DNA of 64,000 nt from Pseudomonas khavaziana. GTDB taxonomy: Bacteria > Pseudomonadota > Gammaproteobacteria > Pseudomonadales > Pseudomonadaceae. Position numbers and translations under genes: made by a program. The notes beneath the pieces are model-generated. The model saw only the letters and a list, made by a program, of their open reading frames with translations, was not told where the DNA came from and did not search any database. The stretch covers positions 372,001 to 436,000 of the forward strand of contig NZ_JAHSTT010000004.1 in the NCBI RefSeq assembly GCF_019145205.1. Direction: 5' to 3'. This document shows positions 17,426-26,800 of this stretch, one piece after another; the first letter of the stretch is position 1, and every line of letters begins with the position of its first letter.

Positions 17426-18748
17426 TCAGCCACGCAACGGCATGCCCAGGTCAACCCGCAGGCCATCGGGCTGGCTATCGAATGCCAACGAACAGGAACA
17501 GCGCTGCACTATCGCCTGGACGATCGCCAGGCCCAGGCCACAGCCTTCGCTGGTGCCGTTGCGCCAGAAGCGCTGGGTGAGGCATTGCAGGTCTTCGCTG
17601 GAGATCTGCTTGCCATGGTCACGCACACGGAATACCACCTGGTCAACGCTGCTGGATAGGCTCAGCTCCACCCGGGTATCGGCCGGGGTGTGGCGCAAGG
17701 CGTTATCCAACAGGTTGCGCAAGGCCGCGACCGCCAGGCCCACCGGCATGTCCACCGGGCTGGCGGCAAGGTCGTGGGCCAGGACCAGGTCGATCCGGCG
17801 ATTGTCGCCAGCGTTGGCATCCTGGATCGCCAACCTGGCGACTTCCTCGGCACTGGACTGCAAGCCGTCGTCAAATGACAGGCTGCCTTCCACCCGCGCC
17901 AGCAGCAATAACTGCTCCAGGGTGCGATGCAAGCGGTCGGCGCCTTCCTCGGCGTGGGCCAGGGACTGGTCGCGGGCCGCGCCCTCTGTCATGCGCGCCA
18001 CTTGCAGGTGGGTCTTGATCGCCGTCAGCGGGCTGCGCAGCTCATGGGCGGCGTCACCGGTGAGGCGGCGCTCGCGTTCAATGGTCTTGGCGATGCGTTG
18101 CAGCAGTTGGTTCTGGGTGTCGAGCAACGGCTTGAGTTCGCTGGGCAATGGATGGATCTGCAGCGGTTCGAGGGAATCGGCACTGCGGCGCATCAAGGCG
18201 TCACGCATGCGGTTGAGCGGCACCAGGCTTTGACCGATACCCAGCCACAACAGGCAAAGGCAACCCAGCAAGGCCACGCCGACGGGCACCGAGGCGGCGA
18301 GCAGGATCGACAGGTTCAGCGCCTCGCGCTCCACCTGGCGGTCGGCGGTGGTGATCAGCAAGTCACCCCGCGACAAGGTGAAACTGCGCCAGCCCACGCC
18401 ATCGATCATCTGGTCGCGAAAACCGCTTCTGCGCGACTCCAGCCCTTCCTCCGGCGTGGTGTGGCTGCGCGCCAGGATCTCGCCGCGCAGGGAGCTGACC
18501 TGGCACGCCATGCCCCCTGGCACATTCAGCTGTTCAGTGCGCAAATGGGTAGCGGCGCTGACACTGGCCAGCCCCGGCATCTGCTCGGTCAGCCCTGCCA
18601 CCATGCGCGCCGAAGCCACCAAGCGCTGGTCGAGGGAAAACATCATCTGGTTGCGCAAATCGTTGAGCATCCAGGCGGCCGCCAGCACCCAGATCAGCAC
18701 AAAAGCGGCGCCCAGCTTGAACGTCAGGCGCAGGCGCAGGCTCTTCAC
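17426..18748 (-). CDS. Sensor histidine kinase (DsbS-like) beside the dsb operon
   Basis: Inner-membrane sensor kinase, 440 aa. TM1 is at about 8-27, a periplasmic region spans about 28-165, and TM2 (about 168-190) is followed by HAMP, the HisKA H-box GDAAHELRSPLTAIK (His near 235), N-box NLLDNALRHTP, and G-boxes VRDHGK and GCGLGLAI. The GTG start overlaps the regulator stop by 4 bp and has GGAGAG upstream. The order resembles P. aeruginosa PA2476-PA2480, where the DsbRS pair is described as copper-responsive. Cys82 in the periplasmic region (GGMACQV) matches the copper-binding cysteine recalled for DsbS. Ligand here is inferred. Confidence 0.88.
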   Translation of the reverse strand: MKSLRLRLTFKLGAAFVLIWVLAAAWMLNDLRNQMMFSLDQRLVASARMVAGLTEQMPGLASVSAATHLRTEQLNVPGGMACQVSSLRGEILARSHTTPEEGLESRRSGFRDQMIDGVGWRSFTLSRGDLLITTADRQVEREALNLSILLAASVPVGVALLGCLCLLWLGIGQSLVPLNRMRDALMRRSADSLEPLQIHPLPSELKPLLDTQNQLLQRIAKTIERERRLTGDAAHELRSPLTAIKTHLQVARMTEGAARDQSLAHAEEGADRLHRTLEQLLLLARVEGSLSFDDGLQSSAEEVARLAIQDANAGDNRRIDLVLAHDLAASPVDMPVGLAVAALRNLLDNALRHTPADTRVELSLSSSVDQVVFRVRDHGKQISSEDLQCLTQRFWRNGTSEGCGLGLAIVQAIVQRCSCSLAFDSQPDGLRVDLGMPLRG

Positions 18749-19425
18749 TTGCTGTTCTCTCCAGCATCCGCCGGGCCCAGGCGATAACCGAGGCCGCGCA
18801 CGGTCTCGACGATGCCATTGCCCAATTTGCGCCGCAGGTGATGGATATGCACATTGAGCGCATTGCTTTCCAGTTCGTCGCTGAACCCGTAGACGCTGTC
18901 CTTGAGTTGCTCGCTGGACAGCACGCGGCCCTTGTTGTGCAGCAACGCCTGCAACAGCGCCTGTTCGCGACGGGACAGGTCCACCGGCTGGCCACCCAGG
19001 AAGGTTTCACGGCTGCTGGGGTCGTAGGCCAGCCGCCCGTGCTCGATCAGATTGACGCTGCGCCCCGCCACCCGGCGCAACAGGGTTTGCAGGCGGGCGG
19101 CGAGTTCGCGCAGGTCGAAGGGCTTGAGCAGGTAGTCATCGGCGCCGGCTTGCAGGCCATCGACGCGGTTAGTGACTGAATCCCGCGCCGTGAGGATCAG
19201 CACCGGAATCTCCAGGCCCTGGCTGCGCTGTTGTTGCAACAGCTTGAGGCCGTCTTCGTCCGGCAGGCCGAGGTCGAGCACCATGATGTCGAAGGCCGCC
19301 GCCTTGAGCATCGCCCGCGCAGCGGCCGCCGTGGCCACGCGTTCCACGGTAAAGCCCTGGGCGGTGAGGCCGGCCACGATGCCGCTGGCGATCAGTTCGT
19401 CGTCTTCGCAGACCAGTACGTGCAT
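18745..19425 (-). CDS. OmpR/PmrA-type response regulator (DsbR-like)
   Basis: DNA-binding response regulator, 226 aa. The receiver domain (1-115) has acidic residues EDD at 7-9, phospho-acceptor Asp51 (MVLDLGLPDEDG) and the conserved Lys in LLKPF. A winged-helix Trans_reg_C domain follows (about 125-220; SNALNVHIHHLRRKLG, RGLGYRL). The ATG at 19425 (MHVLVCEDDE) is clear; an upstream TTG extension is not conserved-looking. It is divergent from dsbD, and a tandem 11-bp repeat in the gap is its likely binding site. Confidence 0.92.
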   Translation of the reverse strand: MHVLVCEDDELIASGIVAGLTAQGFTVERVATAAAARAMLKAAAFDIMVLDLGLPDEDGLKLLQQQRSQGLEIPVLILTARDSVTNRVDGLQAGADDYLLKPFDLRELAARLQTLLRRVAGRSVNLIEHGRLAYDPSSRETFLGGQPVDLSRREQALLQALLHNKGRVLSSEQLKDSVYGFSDELESNALNVHIHHLRRKLGNGIVETVRGLGYRLGPADAGENSK

Positions 19426-19535
19426 GCTGAGCCCTTCATAAAAGATGCGGGTGATTAGAAAAGGCACGGATTAAGCGCGCATTATGCCGTCAAAGTTCAC
19501 AACATCAGATTATCCCTACACTCTAGAATAGCGTC

Positions 19536-19557
19536 CGGTTAATCATCGGTTAATCAG
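19536..19557 (+). promoter_or_regulatory. Tandem 11-bp direct repeat upstream of dsbD (candidate response-regulator box)
   Basis: CGGTTAATCAT is followed directly by CGGTTAATCAG, so TTAAT recurs at an 11-bp period, the arrangement bound by PmrA/OmpR-type regulator dimers. It lies 46 bp before the dsbD ATG and 111 bp from the divergent regulator start. Confidence 0.6.
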
Positions 19558-19602
19558 CGCCACACATTGTGTGCCTCACTTGCATCGAACTAAGGCTTGA
19601 CC

Positions 19603-21330
19603 ATGCGGCATCTGTTTATCTTTCTGCTGGTGTTGTTCGCGGGATTCGCCCAGGCAGCGCCGGGCAACCCCTTCGAAACCAAACCTGATTTCCTCCCGGT
19701 GGGCAAGGCCTTCACCTTTACCTCCGAACGTCTTGAAAGTGGCGAAACCCAGCTGTATTGGCAGATTGCCGACGGTTACTACCTGTACCAGCAGCGCATG
19801 AAGTTCGAGGGTTTGGCCGAGCAACCGGTGCTGCCCCAGGGTGAAGCCCATAGCGATGAGTTCTTCGGCGAGCAGCAGGTGTATCGCCAAGGCCTGGAAG
19901 TGAAGATCCCCGCCGGCGCCACCGGCCAGATCAAGCTGGGCTGGCAAGGCTGTGCCGATGCCGGCCTGTGTTATCCGCCGCAATCGATTACCGTGGACCT
20001 GGGCGGCAACCCGGCTGTAGCCGCCACCGCGCAGGCCCAGGACCAGAGCCTGGCCAGCGGCCTGCAACAGCGCAGCCTGGGCTGGAGCCTGCTGGTGTTC
20101 TTCGGCCTGGGCCTGCTGCTGGCGTTTGCGCCCTGCTCGCTGCCGATGTTGCCGATTCTTGCTGGCCTGGTGGTTGGCAGTGGCGCCAGCCCACGGCGCG
20201 GCTTTGCCTTGGCCGGCAGCTACGTGGTGTGCATGGCGCTGGTGTATGCGGCCCTGGGGGTGATGGCCGCGTTGCTCGGCGCCAACCTCGCCGCGCTGCT
20301 GCAAACCCCGTGGATTCTCGGTAGTTTTGCCGCGCTGTTCGTGATCCTCGCCTTGCCGATGTTCGGCTTCTTCGAACTGCAACTGCCCGCCTTCCTGCGT
20401 GACCGCCTCGACAACGTCAGCCGCCAGCAAAGCGGTGGCAGCCTGGTGGGTGCCGGCATTCTCGGCGCATTGTCCGGCCTGCTGGTGGGCCCCTGCATGA
20501 CTGCGCCCCTGGCCGGCGCCCTGCTGTATATCGCCCAGAGCGGCAATGCGCTGCACGGTGGGCTGATCCTGTTCGCCATGGGTATCGGTATCGGCATTCC
20601 GCTGTTGTTGCTGGTCACCGTGGGCAATCGCTTCCTGCCCAAGCCGGGCACCTGGATGAACGTGCTCAAGGGCATCTTCGGCTTCCTGTTCCTGGGCACG
20701 GCCGTGCTGATGATTCGCCCGGTGGTCGGCGACAGCCTGTGGATCGGCCTGTGGGGTGCCTTGGCCCTGGTAATGGCTTATTGCGGCTGGACGCTGGCCC
20801 GTGAGTCCGGCCTGGCAGCCAAGGTGTGTGGCGCAGGCTCCCTGGTACTGGGCCTATGGGGCGCGGTACTGGTGGTGGGCGCGGCCGGTGGCAGCGATGA
20901 GCTGTGGCAACCGTTGAAGGTCTACAGCGGCTCACGGGTCGCCAGTGCCCCGAGCGCCCACGATGCGTTCACTACCATCAACGACCCGGCCGCGCTGCAA
21001 AGCCAGCTCGAGAGTGCCAAGGCACAGGGCCAATGGGTATTGCTGGACTACTACGCCGACTGGTGCGTGTCGTGCAAGATCATGGAGAAACAGGTATTCG
21101 GCAAACCTGAGGTGATGGCCGCGCTCAAGGACGTGCGCCTGCTGCGCCTGGACGTCACCGCCGACAACGCCGCCAGCCGCGAGCTGCTGGGCCGCTACAA
21201 GGTGCCGGGGCCACCGAGCTTCGTGTGGATCGGCCCGGACGGTGAAGAACGCCGTGCCCAGCGCATCACTGGCGAAGTCGATGCCGCTGCCTTCCTGCAA
21301 CGCTGGACCCAGACCCGAGACGCCCTTTGA
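19603..21330 (+). CDS. dsbD: Thiol:disulfide interchange protein DsbD
   Basis: Inner-membrane reductase that passes electrons from cytoplasmic thioredoxin to periplasmic DsbC/DsbG-type proteins, 575 aa. All three domains are present: a signal peptide (MRHLFIFLLVLFAGFAQA) and N-terminal alpha domain with Cys117 and Cys123 (GCADAGLCYPP), eight-helix membrane domain with Cys178 (APCSLP) and Cys298 (GPCMTAP), and C-terminal thioredoxin domain with WCVSC (Cys488, Cys491). The ATG at 19603 is 8 bases after TAAGG. It overlaps the next gene by TGATG. Confidence 0.95.
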   Translation: MRHLFIFLLVLFAGFAQAAPGNPFETKPDFLPVGKAFTFTSERLESGETQLYWQIADGYYLYQQRMKFEGLAEQPVLPQGEAHSDEFFGEQQVYRQGLEVKIPAGATGQIKLGWQGCADAGLCYPPQSITVDLGGNPAVAATAQAQDQSLASGLQQRSLGWSLLVFFGLGLLLAFAPCSLPMLPILAGLVVGSGASPRRGFALAGSYVVCMALVYAALGVMAALLGANLAALLQTPWILGSFAALFVILALPMFGFFELQLPAFLRDRLDNVSRQQSGGSLVGAGILGALSGLLVGPCMTAPLAGALLYIAQSGNALHGGLILFAMGIGIGIPLLLLVTVGNRFLPKPGTWMNVLKGIFGFLFLGTAVLMIRPVVGDSLWIGLWGALALVMAYCGWTLARESGLAAKVCGAGSLVLGLWGAVLVVGAAGGSDELWQPLKVYSGSRVASAPSAHDAFTTINDPAALQSQLESAKAQGQWVLLDYYADWCVSCKIMEKQVFGKPEVMAALKDVRLLRLDVTADNAASRELLGRYKVPGPPSFVWIGPDGEERRAQRITGEVDAAAFLQRWTQTRDAL

Positions 21331-22175
21331 TGCTGACCTTCACCATCGGCACCTTCGCCATCGCCCTGAATCACCTGCTGCTGATCAGCGCGTTGATGCT
21401 CGCCACCCTGGTGGGCTGGCGGGTGGCCAAGCGTGGTGGTGAGAACCCGGAGTCGGTGCTGTTCAGCCTGTTCCTGCTGGGCCTGCTCGCCGCCCGTGTC
21501 AGCTTTGTGCTGATGTACTGGAGTTATTACAGCGACGATTGGGTGGAAATGGTCGATCTGCGTGACGGTGGCTTTCTGGCCTGGCCCGGGATCATCACGC
21601 TGATCCTCGGCTCGCTGGTCTACGGCTGGCGTCGCCCGGCCCTGCGCAAGCCGCTCAGCGCCGGGGTGGTCACTGGCCTGCTGTTCTGGGGCATGACCAG
21701 CCTGTCCCTCAGCGTCTACGAAAAAGGTACGCGCCTGCCGGATATCACCCTGCGCAATGCCAATGGCGAGGTGGTGCAATTGGCGGATTACCAGGGCGGC
21801 CCGTTGGTGATCAACCTGTGGGCCACCTGGTGCCCGCCGTGCCGGCGCGAAATGCCGGTGCTGGAAAACGCCCAGCGCATGCGTCCCGACGTGACCTTCC
21901 TGTTCGTCAACCAGGCCGAAAGCATGCAAAGCGTCAGCACCTACCTGGCCACCCAGGGCCTGAACCTCGACAACGTGCTGTTCGACGCCAGCGGCCGCCT
22001 CGGCCAGGCCGTGGGCTCCATGGCCCTACCCACCACGCTGTTCTACCAGGCCGATGGGCGCCTGATCAACAGCCACCTGGGCGAACTCTCCGATGCCAGC
22101 CTGGCCCGCGCCATGGAACCCTTCGACAACACCCAGACAAGGAAACCGACATGCCTCGCCTCCGCCACTTGCTGA
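21330..22175 (+). CDS. TlpA-like thioredoxin with N-terminal membrane domain
   Basis: Membrane-anchored thiol-disulfide protein, 281 aa. The first half has about four membrane helices, similar in layout to prolipoprotein diacylglyceryl transferase-like domains; the second half (about 130-270) is a TlpA/ResA thioredoxin fold with WCPPC (Cys168, Cys171) and the cis-Pro segment ALPTTLFY. The start ATG shares bases with the dsbD stop (TGATG), so translation is coupled, and the end overlaps dsbG by 25 bp. It probably takes electrons from DsbD for periplasmic reduction. Confidence 0.88.
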   Translation: MLTFTIGTFAIALNHLLLISALMLATLVGWRVAKRGGENPESVLFSLFLLGLLAARVSFVLMYWSYYSDDWVEMVDLRDGGFLAWPGIITLILGSLVYGWRRPALRKPLSAGVVTGLLFWGMTSLSLSVYEKGTRLPDITLRNANGEVVQLADYQGGPLVINLWATWCPPCRREMPVLENAQRMRPDVTFLFVNQAESMQSVSTYLATQGLNLDNVLFDASGRLGQAVGSMALPTTLFYQADGRLINSHLGELSDASLARAMEPFDNTQTRKPTCLASATC

Positions 22176-22927
22176 CCCTGCTGCCTTTGACCTTCTTGTC
22201 ACTCAGCGCAACCGCCACCCTGGCCCAGGCCGAAGACTGGCCGGCGCCGATCAAGCAGATCGAAGCCAAGGGCGCCAAGATCCTCGGCAAATTCGACGCC
22301 CCCAGCGGCCTCACCGGCTACGCTGCCCAGTACCAGAACCGTGGCATGGCCCTATACTTGACCTCCGACGGCAAGAACGTCATCGCCGGCAACCTCTACG
22401 ACGCCCAAGGCAATGACCTGAGCAGCGCGCCCCTGGAAAAACTGGTGTACGCGCCGATGGCCAAGGAAGTCTGGGCCAAGATGGAAAAAAGCAGCTGGAT
22501 CCAGGACGGCGATAAAAACGCGCCACGTATCGTCTACCTGTTCAGCGACCCCAACTGCCCCTACTGCAACATGTTCTGGGAGCAGGCCCGCCCGTGGGTC
22601 AAGGCCGGCAAGGTGCAGTTGCGTCATATCATGGTCGGCATCATCCGCGAAGACAGCCCAGGCAAGTCCGCCGCCCTGCTCGCCGCCAAAGACCCGCAAA
22701 AAGCCTTGCAGGAACACGAAGCCGCCGGCAAGGGTAGCCAGCTCAAGGCGTTGGAGAAGATCCCGGCTGATGTCGAGGCCAAGCTCGATGGGAATATGAA
22801 GTTGATGGATGAACTGGAGCTGTCGGCGACGCCGGCGATTTTCTATCTGGATGATAAAGGTGGGTTGCAGCAGCAGCAGGGGGCGCCGTCGCCGGATAAG
22901 TTGGTGAAGATACTCGGGCCGAAATAA
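22151..22927 (+). CDS. dsbG: Thiol:disulfide interchange protein DsbG
   Basis: Periplasmic disulfide isomerase/reductase of the DsbC/DsbG family, 258 aa. It has a signal peptide (LLTLLPLTFLSLSATATLAQA), an N-terminal dimerisation domain and a thioredoxin domain with CPYC (Cys136, Cys139) and the cis-Pro loop SATPAIFYLD. The start lies inside the tlpA-like gene (25-bp overlap), making it the last gene of a coupled dsbD-tlpA-dsbG operon. DsbD should keep it reduced. DsbG in other bacteria rescues single-cysteine proteins from sulfenylation. Confidence 0.92.
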   Translation: MPRLRHLLTLLPLTFLSLSATATLAQAEDWPAPIKQIEAKGAKILGKFDAPSGLTGYAAQYQNRGMALYLTSDGKNVIAGNLYDAQGNDLSSAPLEKLVYAPMAKEVWAKMEKSSWIQDGDKNAPRIVYLFSDPNCPYCNMFWEQARPWVKAGKVQLRHIMVGIIREDSPGKSAALLAAKDPQKALQEHEAAGKGSQLKALEKIPADVEAKLDGNMKLMDELELSATPAIFYLDDKGGLQQQQGAPSPDKLVKILGPK

Positions 22928-22944
22928 GCGCTGCCTGAACTGAC

Positions 22945-22969
22945 GCCATCGGGAGCTTGCTCCCGTGGC
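22945..22969 (+). terminator. Strong hairpin after dsbG (REP-core-like)
   Basis: CGGGAGC-TT-GCTCCCG forms a 7-bp GC-rich stem extended by GCCA/TGGC. There is no T-run, so it may be a 3-prime stabiliser or a collapsed REP rather than a classical terminator. Confidence 0.4.
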
Positions 22970-23007
22970 GGCCTGACAGCCGAGCAGGATGTTGGTTTTC
23001 GTCCTCG

Positions 23008-23675
23008 GTACATATCCGTTATTTGGGCAACGGCCACTTAGGGTTCCGCTTTTACAGCGGCTCACTTTTGAACAGCCGGAATGCCGGCCCAGGCAAAAGT
23101 AAGCAAAACGCTCTTGCCCCACCACTCGGCACCTCGCCCAGGCTCGGTGTGCCCTCTCTCCGGCCAGCGTGGTTTAACGGGGCGCCTGAGATCAAGATCA
23201 AGCGACTCGCTGCGCATCGCAGATACGCTGGCGGCGCTTCTGCTTTTCTGTAGGAGCGAGCTTGCTCGCGAAAAACCTGAGAACGCCGCGTTCTTTCTGG
23301 TTTCCCGCGTCACCGTTAACGACCTTCGCGGGCAAGCCCGCTCCCACAGGGGTACGCGCAAGCTTCAACGATCAGGTCGGCTATAAGGCCGCCTCGCTGT
23401 GTTTTTGATCTTAGGCGCCCCGTTAAACCACGCTGGCCGGAATTCGACAGGGATTGGGGGGTAAACCGGCAGGGATGCCGGTTTAGCCGCCCCGCGCCAT
23501 GGATGGCGCGTGGCGGCGGCCCCCCAAATCAATGTCGGATTACGGGCACACCGAGCCTGGGCGAGGTGCCGAGTGGTGGGGCAAGAGCCTTTTGCTTACT
23601 TTTGGGCTCTTTTCAAAAGTGACCCGCTGTAAAAGCGGAACCAATAGTGGCCGTAACCTAAATAACGGATATGTA
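23008..23675. repeat. Compound inverted-repeat element, 668 bp, no convincing gene
   Basis: Three nested levels of dyad symmetry. Outer arms: 23008-23153 and 23545-23675, matching over about 130 bp (both end in GTACATATCCGTTATTT read inward). Inner arms: 23160-23200 and 23405-23440 (CCGGCCAGCGTGGTTTAACG). The centre holds a REP doublet at 23248-23349, concentric with the inner arms. The right half also has about 100 bp not present on the left (23441-23544) that is itself palindromic. This accounts for most of the 900-bp gap between dsbG and pvdL. Both arms, read outward, give a similar peptide (KVTRCKSGT-like), but no ribosome binding site supports a gene. Confidence 0.85.
23248..23349. repeat. 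REP doublet (GAGCAAGCTCGC-type), centre of the compound element
   Basis: The left arm CTGTAGGAGCGAGCTTGCTC is standard. The right arm differs slightly (CGGGCAAGCCCGCTCCCACAG), with a G for A change in the core. Confidence 0.85.
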
Positions 23676-23838
23676 CTCGCCCCAACAACCCAACAACCCG
23701 GTCACATCGTCGACGTGGCGCCGTCGTGCAGCAACCTGGGCCGCCTCCAAAATATCCGGCGTTAAGACTAAATTTTAACTTTTTAAAATCAGTAGCTTAA
23801 TTGAAGTTTGATAAGAGGAGCTTGGCTGGTAACGACTA

Positions 23839-26800
23839 TTACAAGCCCTCCAACTCCGCCATCAGATCACTCAACCGGTCCACCTTCTCGGCACTGATCT
23901 CGTTGGCCGCCAACCCGTCGATATACTCGGCCAATTGCGCCACCGTGCTGCATTCGAACATCGCCCGCAGCGGCACATCGCGCTGCAGGTTTTTCTGCAC
24001 CCGTGACGCAATCTGTGTTGCCAGCAACGAGTGCCCGCCCAGCTCGAAGAAGTTGTCCTGTACCCCAACCCGCTCAACCTTCAACACCTCGGCCCAAATC
24101 CCGGCCAGGGTGGTTTCCAGTTCATTGCGCGGCGCCAGGTAGTCCTGGCTGTGCAGTTGGCCGATCTCCAGGGCCGGCAGGGCTTTGCGGTCGAGCTTGC
24201 CGTTGGCGTTTAGCGGCAGGCGTTCAAGCCATAGCCAGTGCAGCGGCACCATGTACTCGGGCAGCTCGGCACGCAGGCGCTGCTTGATGCGATCCAGGCG
24301 CTCGCCAGCGTTCAACGTCTGGTCGGCTGCCACCAGGTAGCCAACCAGATGCTTGCCGTTGACGCCCTCCTGAACGCCGACCGCCGCGTCACGCACTTCG
24401 GGTTGTTCGTGCAGGCGCGCTTCGATTTCACCCAGTTCGATGCGGTAGCCGCGAATCTTCACTTGATGGTCGATACGCCCGACGTATTCCAGCACGCCAT
24501 CACTGCGGCGCCGCGCCAGGTCACCGGTACGGTATAAGCGCTCGCCCGGCGCACCAAATGGGTTTAGCACAAAGGCCTGGGCAGTGCGCAGCGGATCGCT
24601 GACGTAGCCGCGGCCGACACCCGTACCGGCGACACACAGCTCACCGACCGCGCCCTGGGGCACCAACTCAAGCGCACCATCGAGCAGGTACAAACGGTTG
24701 TTGTCGGTCGGCGTACCAATTGGCAGGTAGGTGCCACGGGTCGACGCCAGGTCGACGCGGAAGAACGCCACATCATCCGAGCACTCCGCCGGGCCGTAGG
24801 CATTGACCAAACCTATATCCGGATAGCGCAACAGCCACTGGTGGGCCAACTCCGGAGGCATGGCTTCGCCTGTCGGCAACATCCAGCGCAGGCCGTCGAG
24901 GCTGATGCGCTCCTGGGCCAACATGCCCTGGATCAGCGACGGCACACTCTCCAGCACGGTGATGCCGTGGGCTTGAACGTATTCCAACAAACCTTGCGGA
25001 TCATGGGCAAGGGTGTTCGGCACAATATCCACCCGCGCGCCAAACAGCGGCGCGGCGAGGAACTGCCAGACGGAAATGTCGAAGCTTTGCGAGGCAGTCT
25101 GGGCGATCACATCCGCGTCAGTCAGATCCAGGTACGGCACCTTGCTCAACTGGTTATTAAGCATGCCGCGCTGTTCGACCATCACGCCCTTGGGCAAGCC
25201 GGTGGAGCCCGAGGTGTAGATCACGTAGGCGAGGTTGTCCGGGCCGCTGTAGACACCTGGGTTCTCACCACGGGCGGGCACTTCCTCCCACACCAGCAAC
25301 TGGCAATCAACCCCTTCGAGCAACTCGATGGCCTGTTCGCGGCACGCCTCGGTACAGACCAGCAACGGCGTACGGCTCAGGTCAATGATGCGGCTCAAAC
25401 GCTGGTTTGGCAGACCCGGATCCAGCGGCAAATAGCCGGCACCGGCCTTGAAGCTGCCGATGATCATGCCCAGCAAATCGAGGCTACGTTCCGCCAGCAA
25501 CGCCACCGGTTGGTCCAGGCCGACACCCGCCGCGACCAGCGCGTGGCCCAGGCCGTTACTGCGGCGGTTCAGCTCGTCGTAGCTCCATTGCTGGTCGAGA
25601 CAACGGGCGGCGATACGCTGCGGATGTTGCCCCACCTGTTCTTCGAACAGCTCAATGTAACTGCGCTCCAACGGGTAGCTGCGCTTACTCTGGTTGCAGC
25701 CGTTCACCAGGAACTCACGCTCCTGCTCGCCAATCAGCGGCAGCTCGGCCATGTCGCCATGGAAGCCCTGCACCAGCGCCAACAGCAAGCGCTTGAACTC
25801 GCCGAGCATGCCTTGCACGGTGCTTTCGTCGAAGTAACGCTGGTCGTAGGACAGGTGCAAGCCAAGGTCATCGCCTGGATAGCACACTGCGGTGAGCGGG
25901 AAGTTGGTGTGGGTGCGGCCGGAATCCGAGGTGGCATTCAGGCTTTGCGCACGATCAAGCACCGAGACCTCAACCGGGGCGTTCTCGAACACAAACAGGC
26001 TGTCGAACAGCGGCTGCCCCTTGGGCAATTCGCTGTGCTCCTGGATAGTCACCAGCGGCAGGTATTCGTACTCGCGCAGCTGCATATTGCTGTCGAGCAA
26101 CCCGCTCAACCACTGGCGCACGCTGCAACGCTGGTCATCCTCAGGCAGCTTCACCCGCAACGCGATGCTGTTGATAAACAGGCCGACGGTGCGTTGCATC
26201 GGCGGCATGTCTACCGGGCGCCCGGCCACGGTGACGCCGAACAGCACGTCACGCTCGCCGCTCAAACGGCGCAGCACCAAGGCCCAGGCCGCCTGGGCGA
26301 AGGTGTTGACGGTGAGCTGGTGGGCCTGGGCCAATTCACGCAATTGCGCACCATCGTGGGCATCGAGACGGGTGTAGCAGTCGCCCACCACCATGCCGCC
26401 GCTGCCGCCGGCATGTTCGCGCAGGAACGGGCGGTCGCTGGGGATCGGCGTAGCGCGTTCGAAACCTTGCAGGTTGTGCTGCCACCACTGGCGCGCCTCA
26501 TTGAGGTCCTGGCGTTGCAGCCAGGCAATGTAGTCGCGGTAGCGTGGCGGCGTGGCCAGTTGCGCTTCGCGACCTTCGCCCAACGCCATGTAGATATCGA
26601 AGAAATCATTCATCAGCAGCGAACGGCACCAAGCATCGATAAGGATGTGGTGGTTGCTCATCATGAACCAGTAGCGCGCCTCACCCACGCGGATCAGGCG
26701 CAGGTGGAAAGGCGCCTGGTTGAGCAGGTCGAAGCCGGCTTCGCGCTCCGCCTTGAGCAGCGCTTGCAGGCGCGGCTCCTGCTCATCCTGCGGGTCGGCG

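Noticed and set aside
22957-23765. Short reading frames in the dsbG-pvdL gap (for example 23499-23765) as small genes
   Set aside because: They lie in the arms of the compound inverted repeat, the two arms give near-identical peptides in opposite orientation, and none has a ribosome binding site. Repeat structure explains them better than coding.
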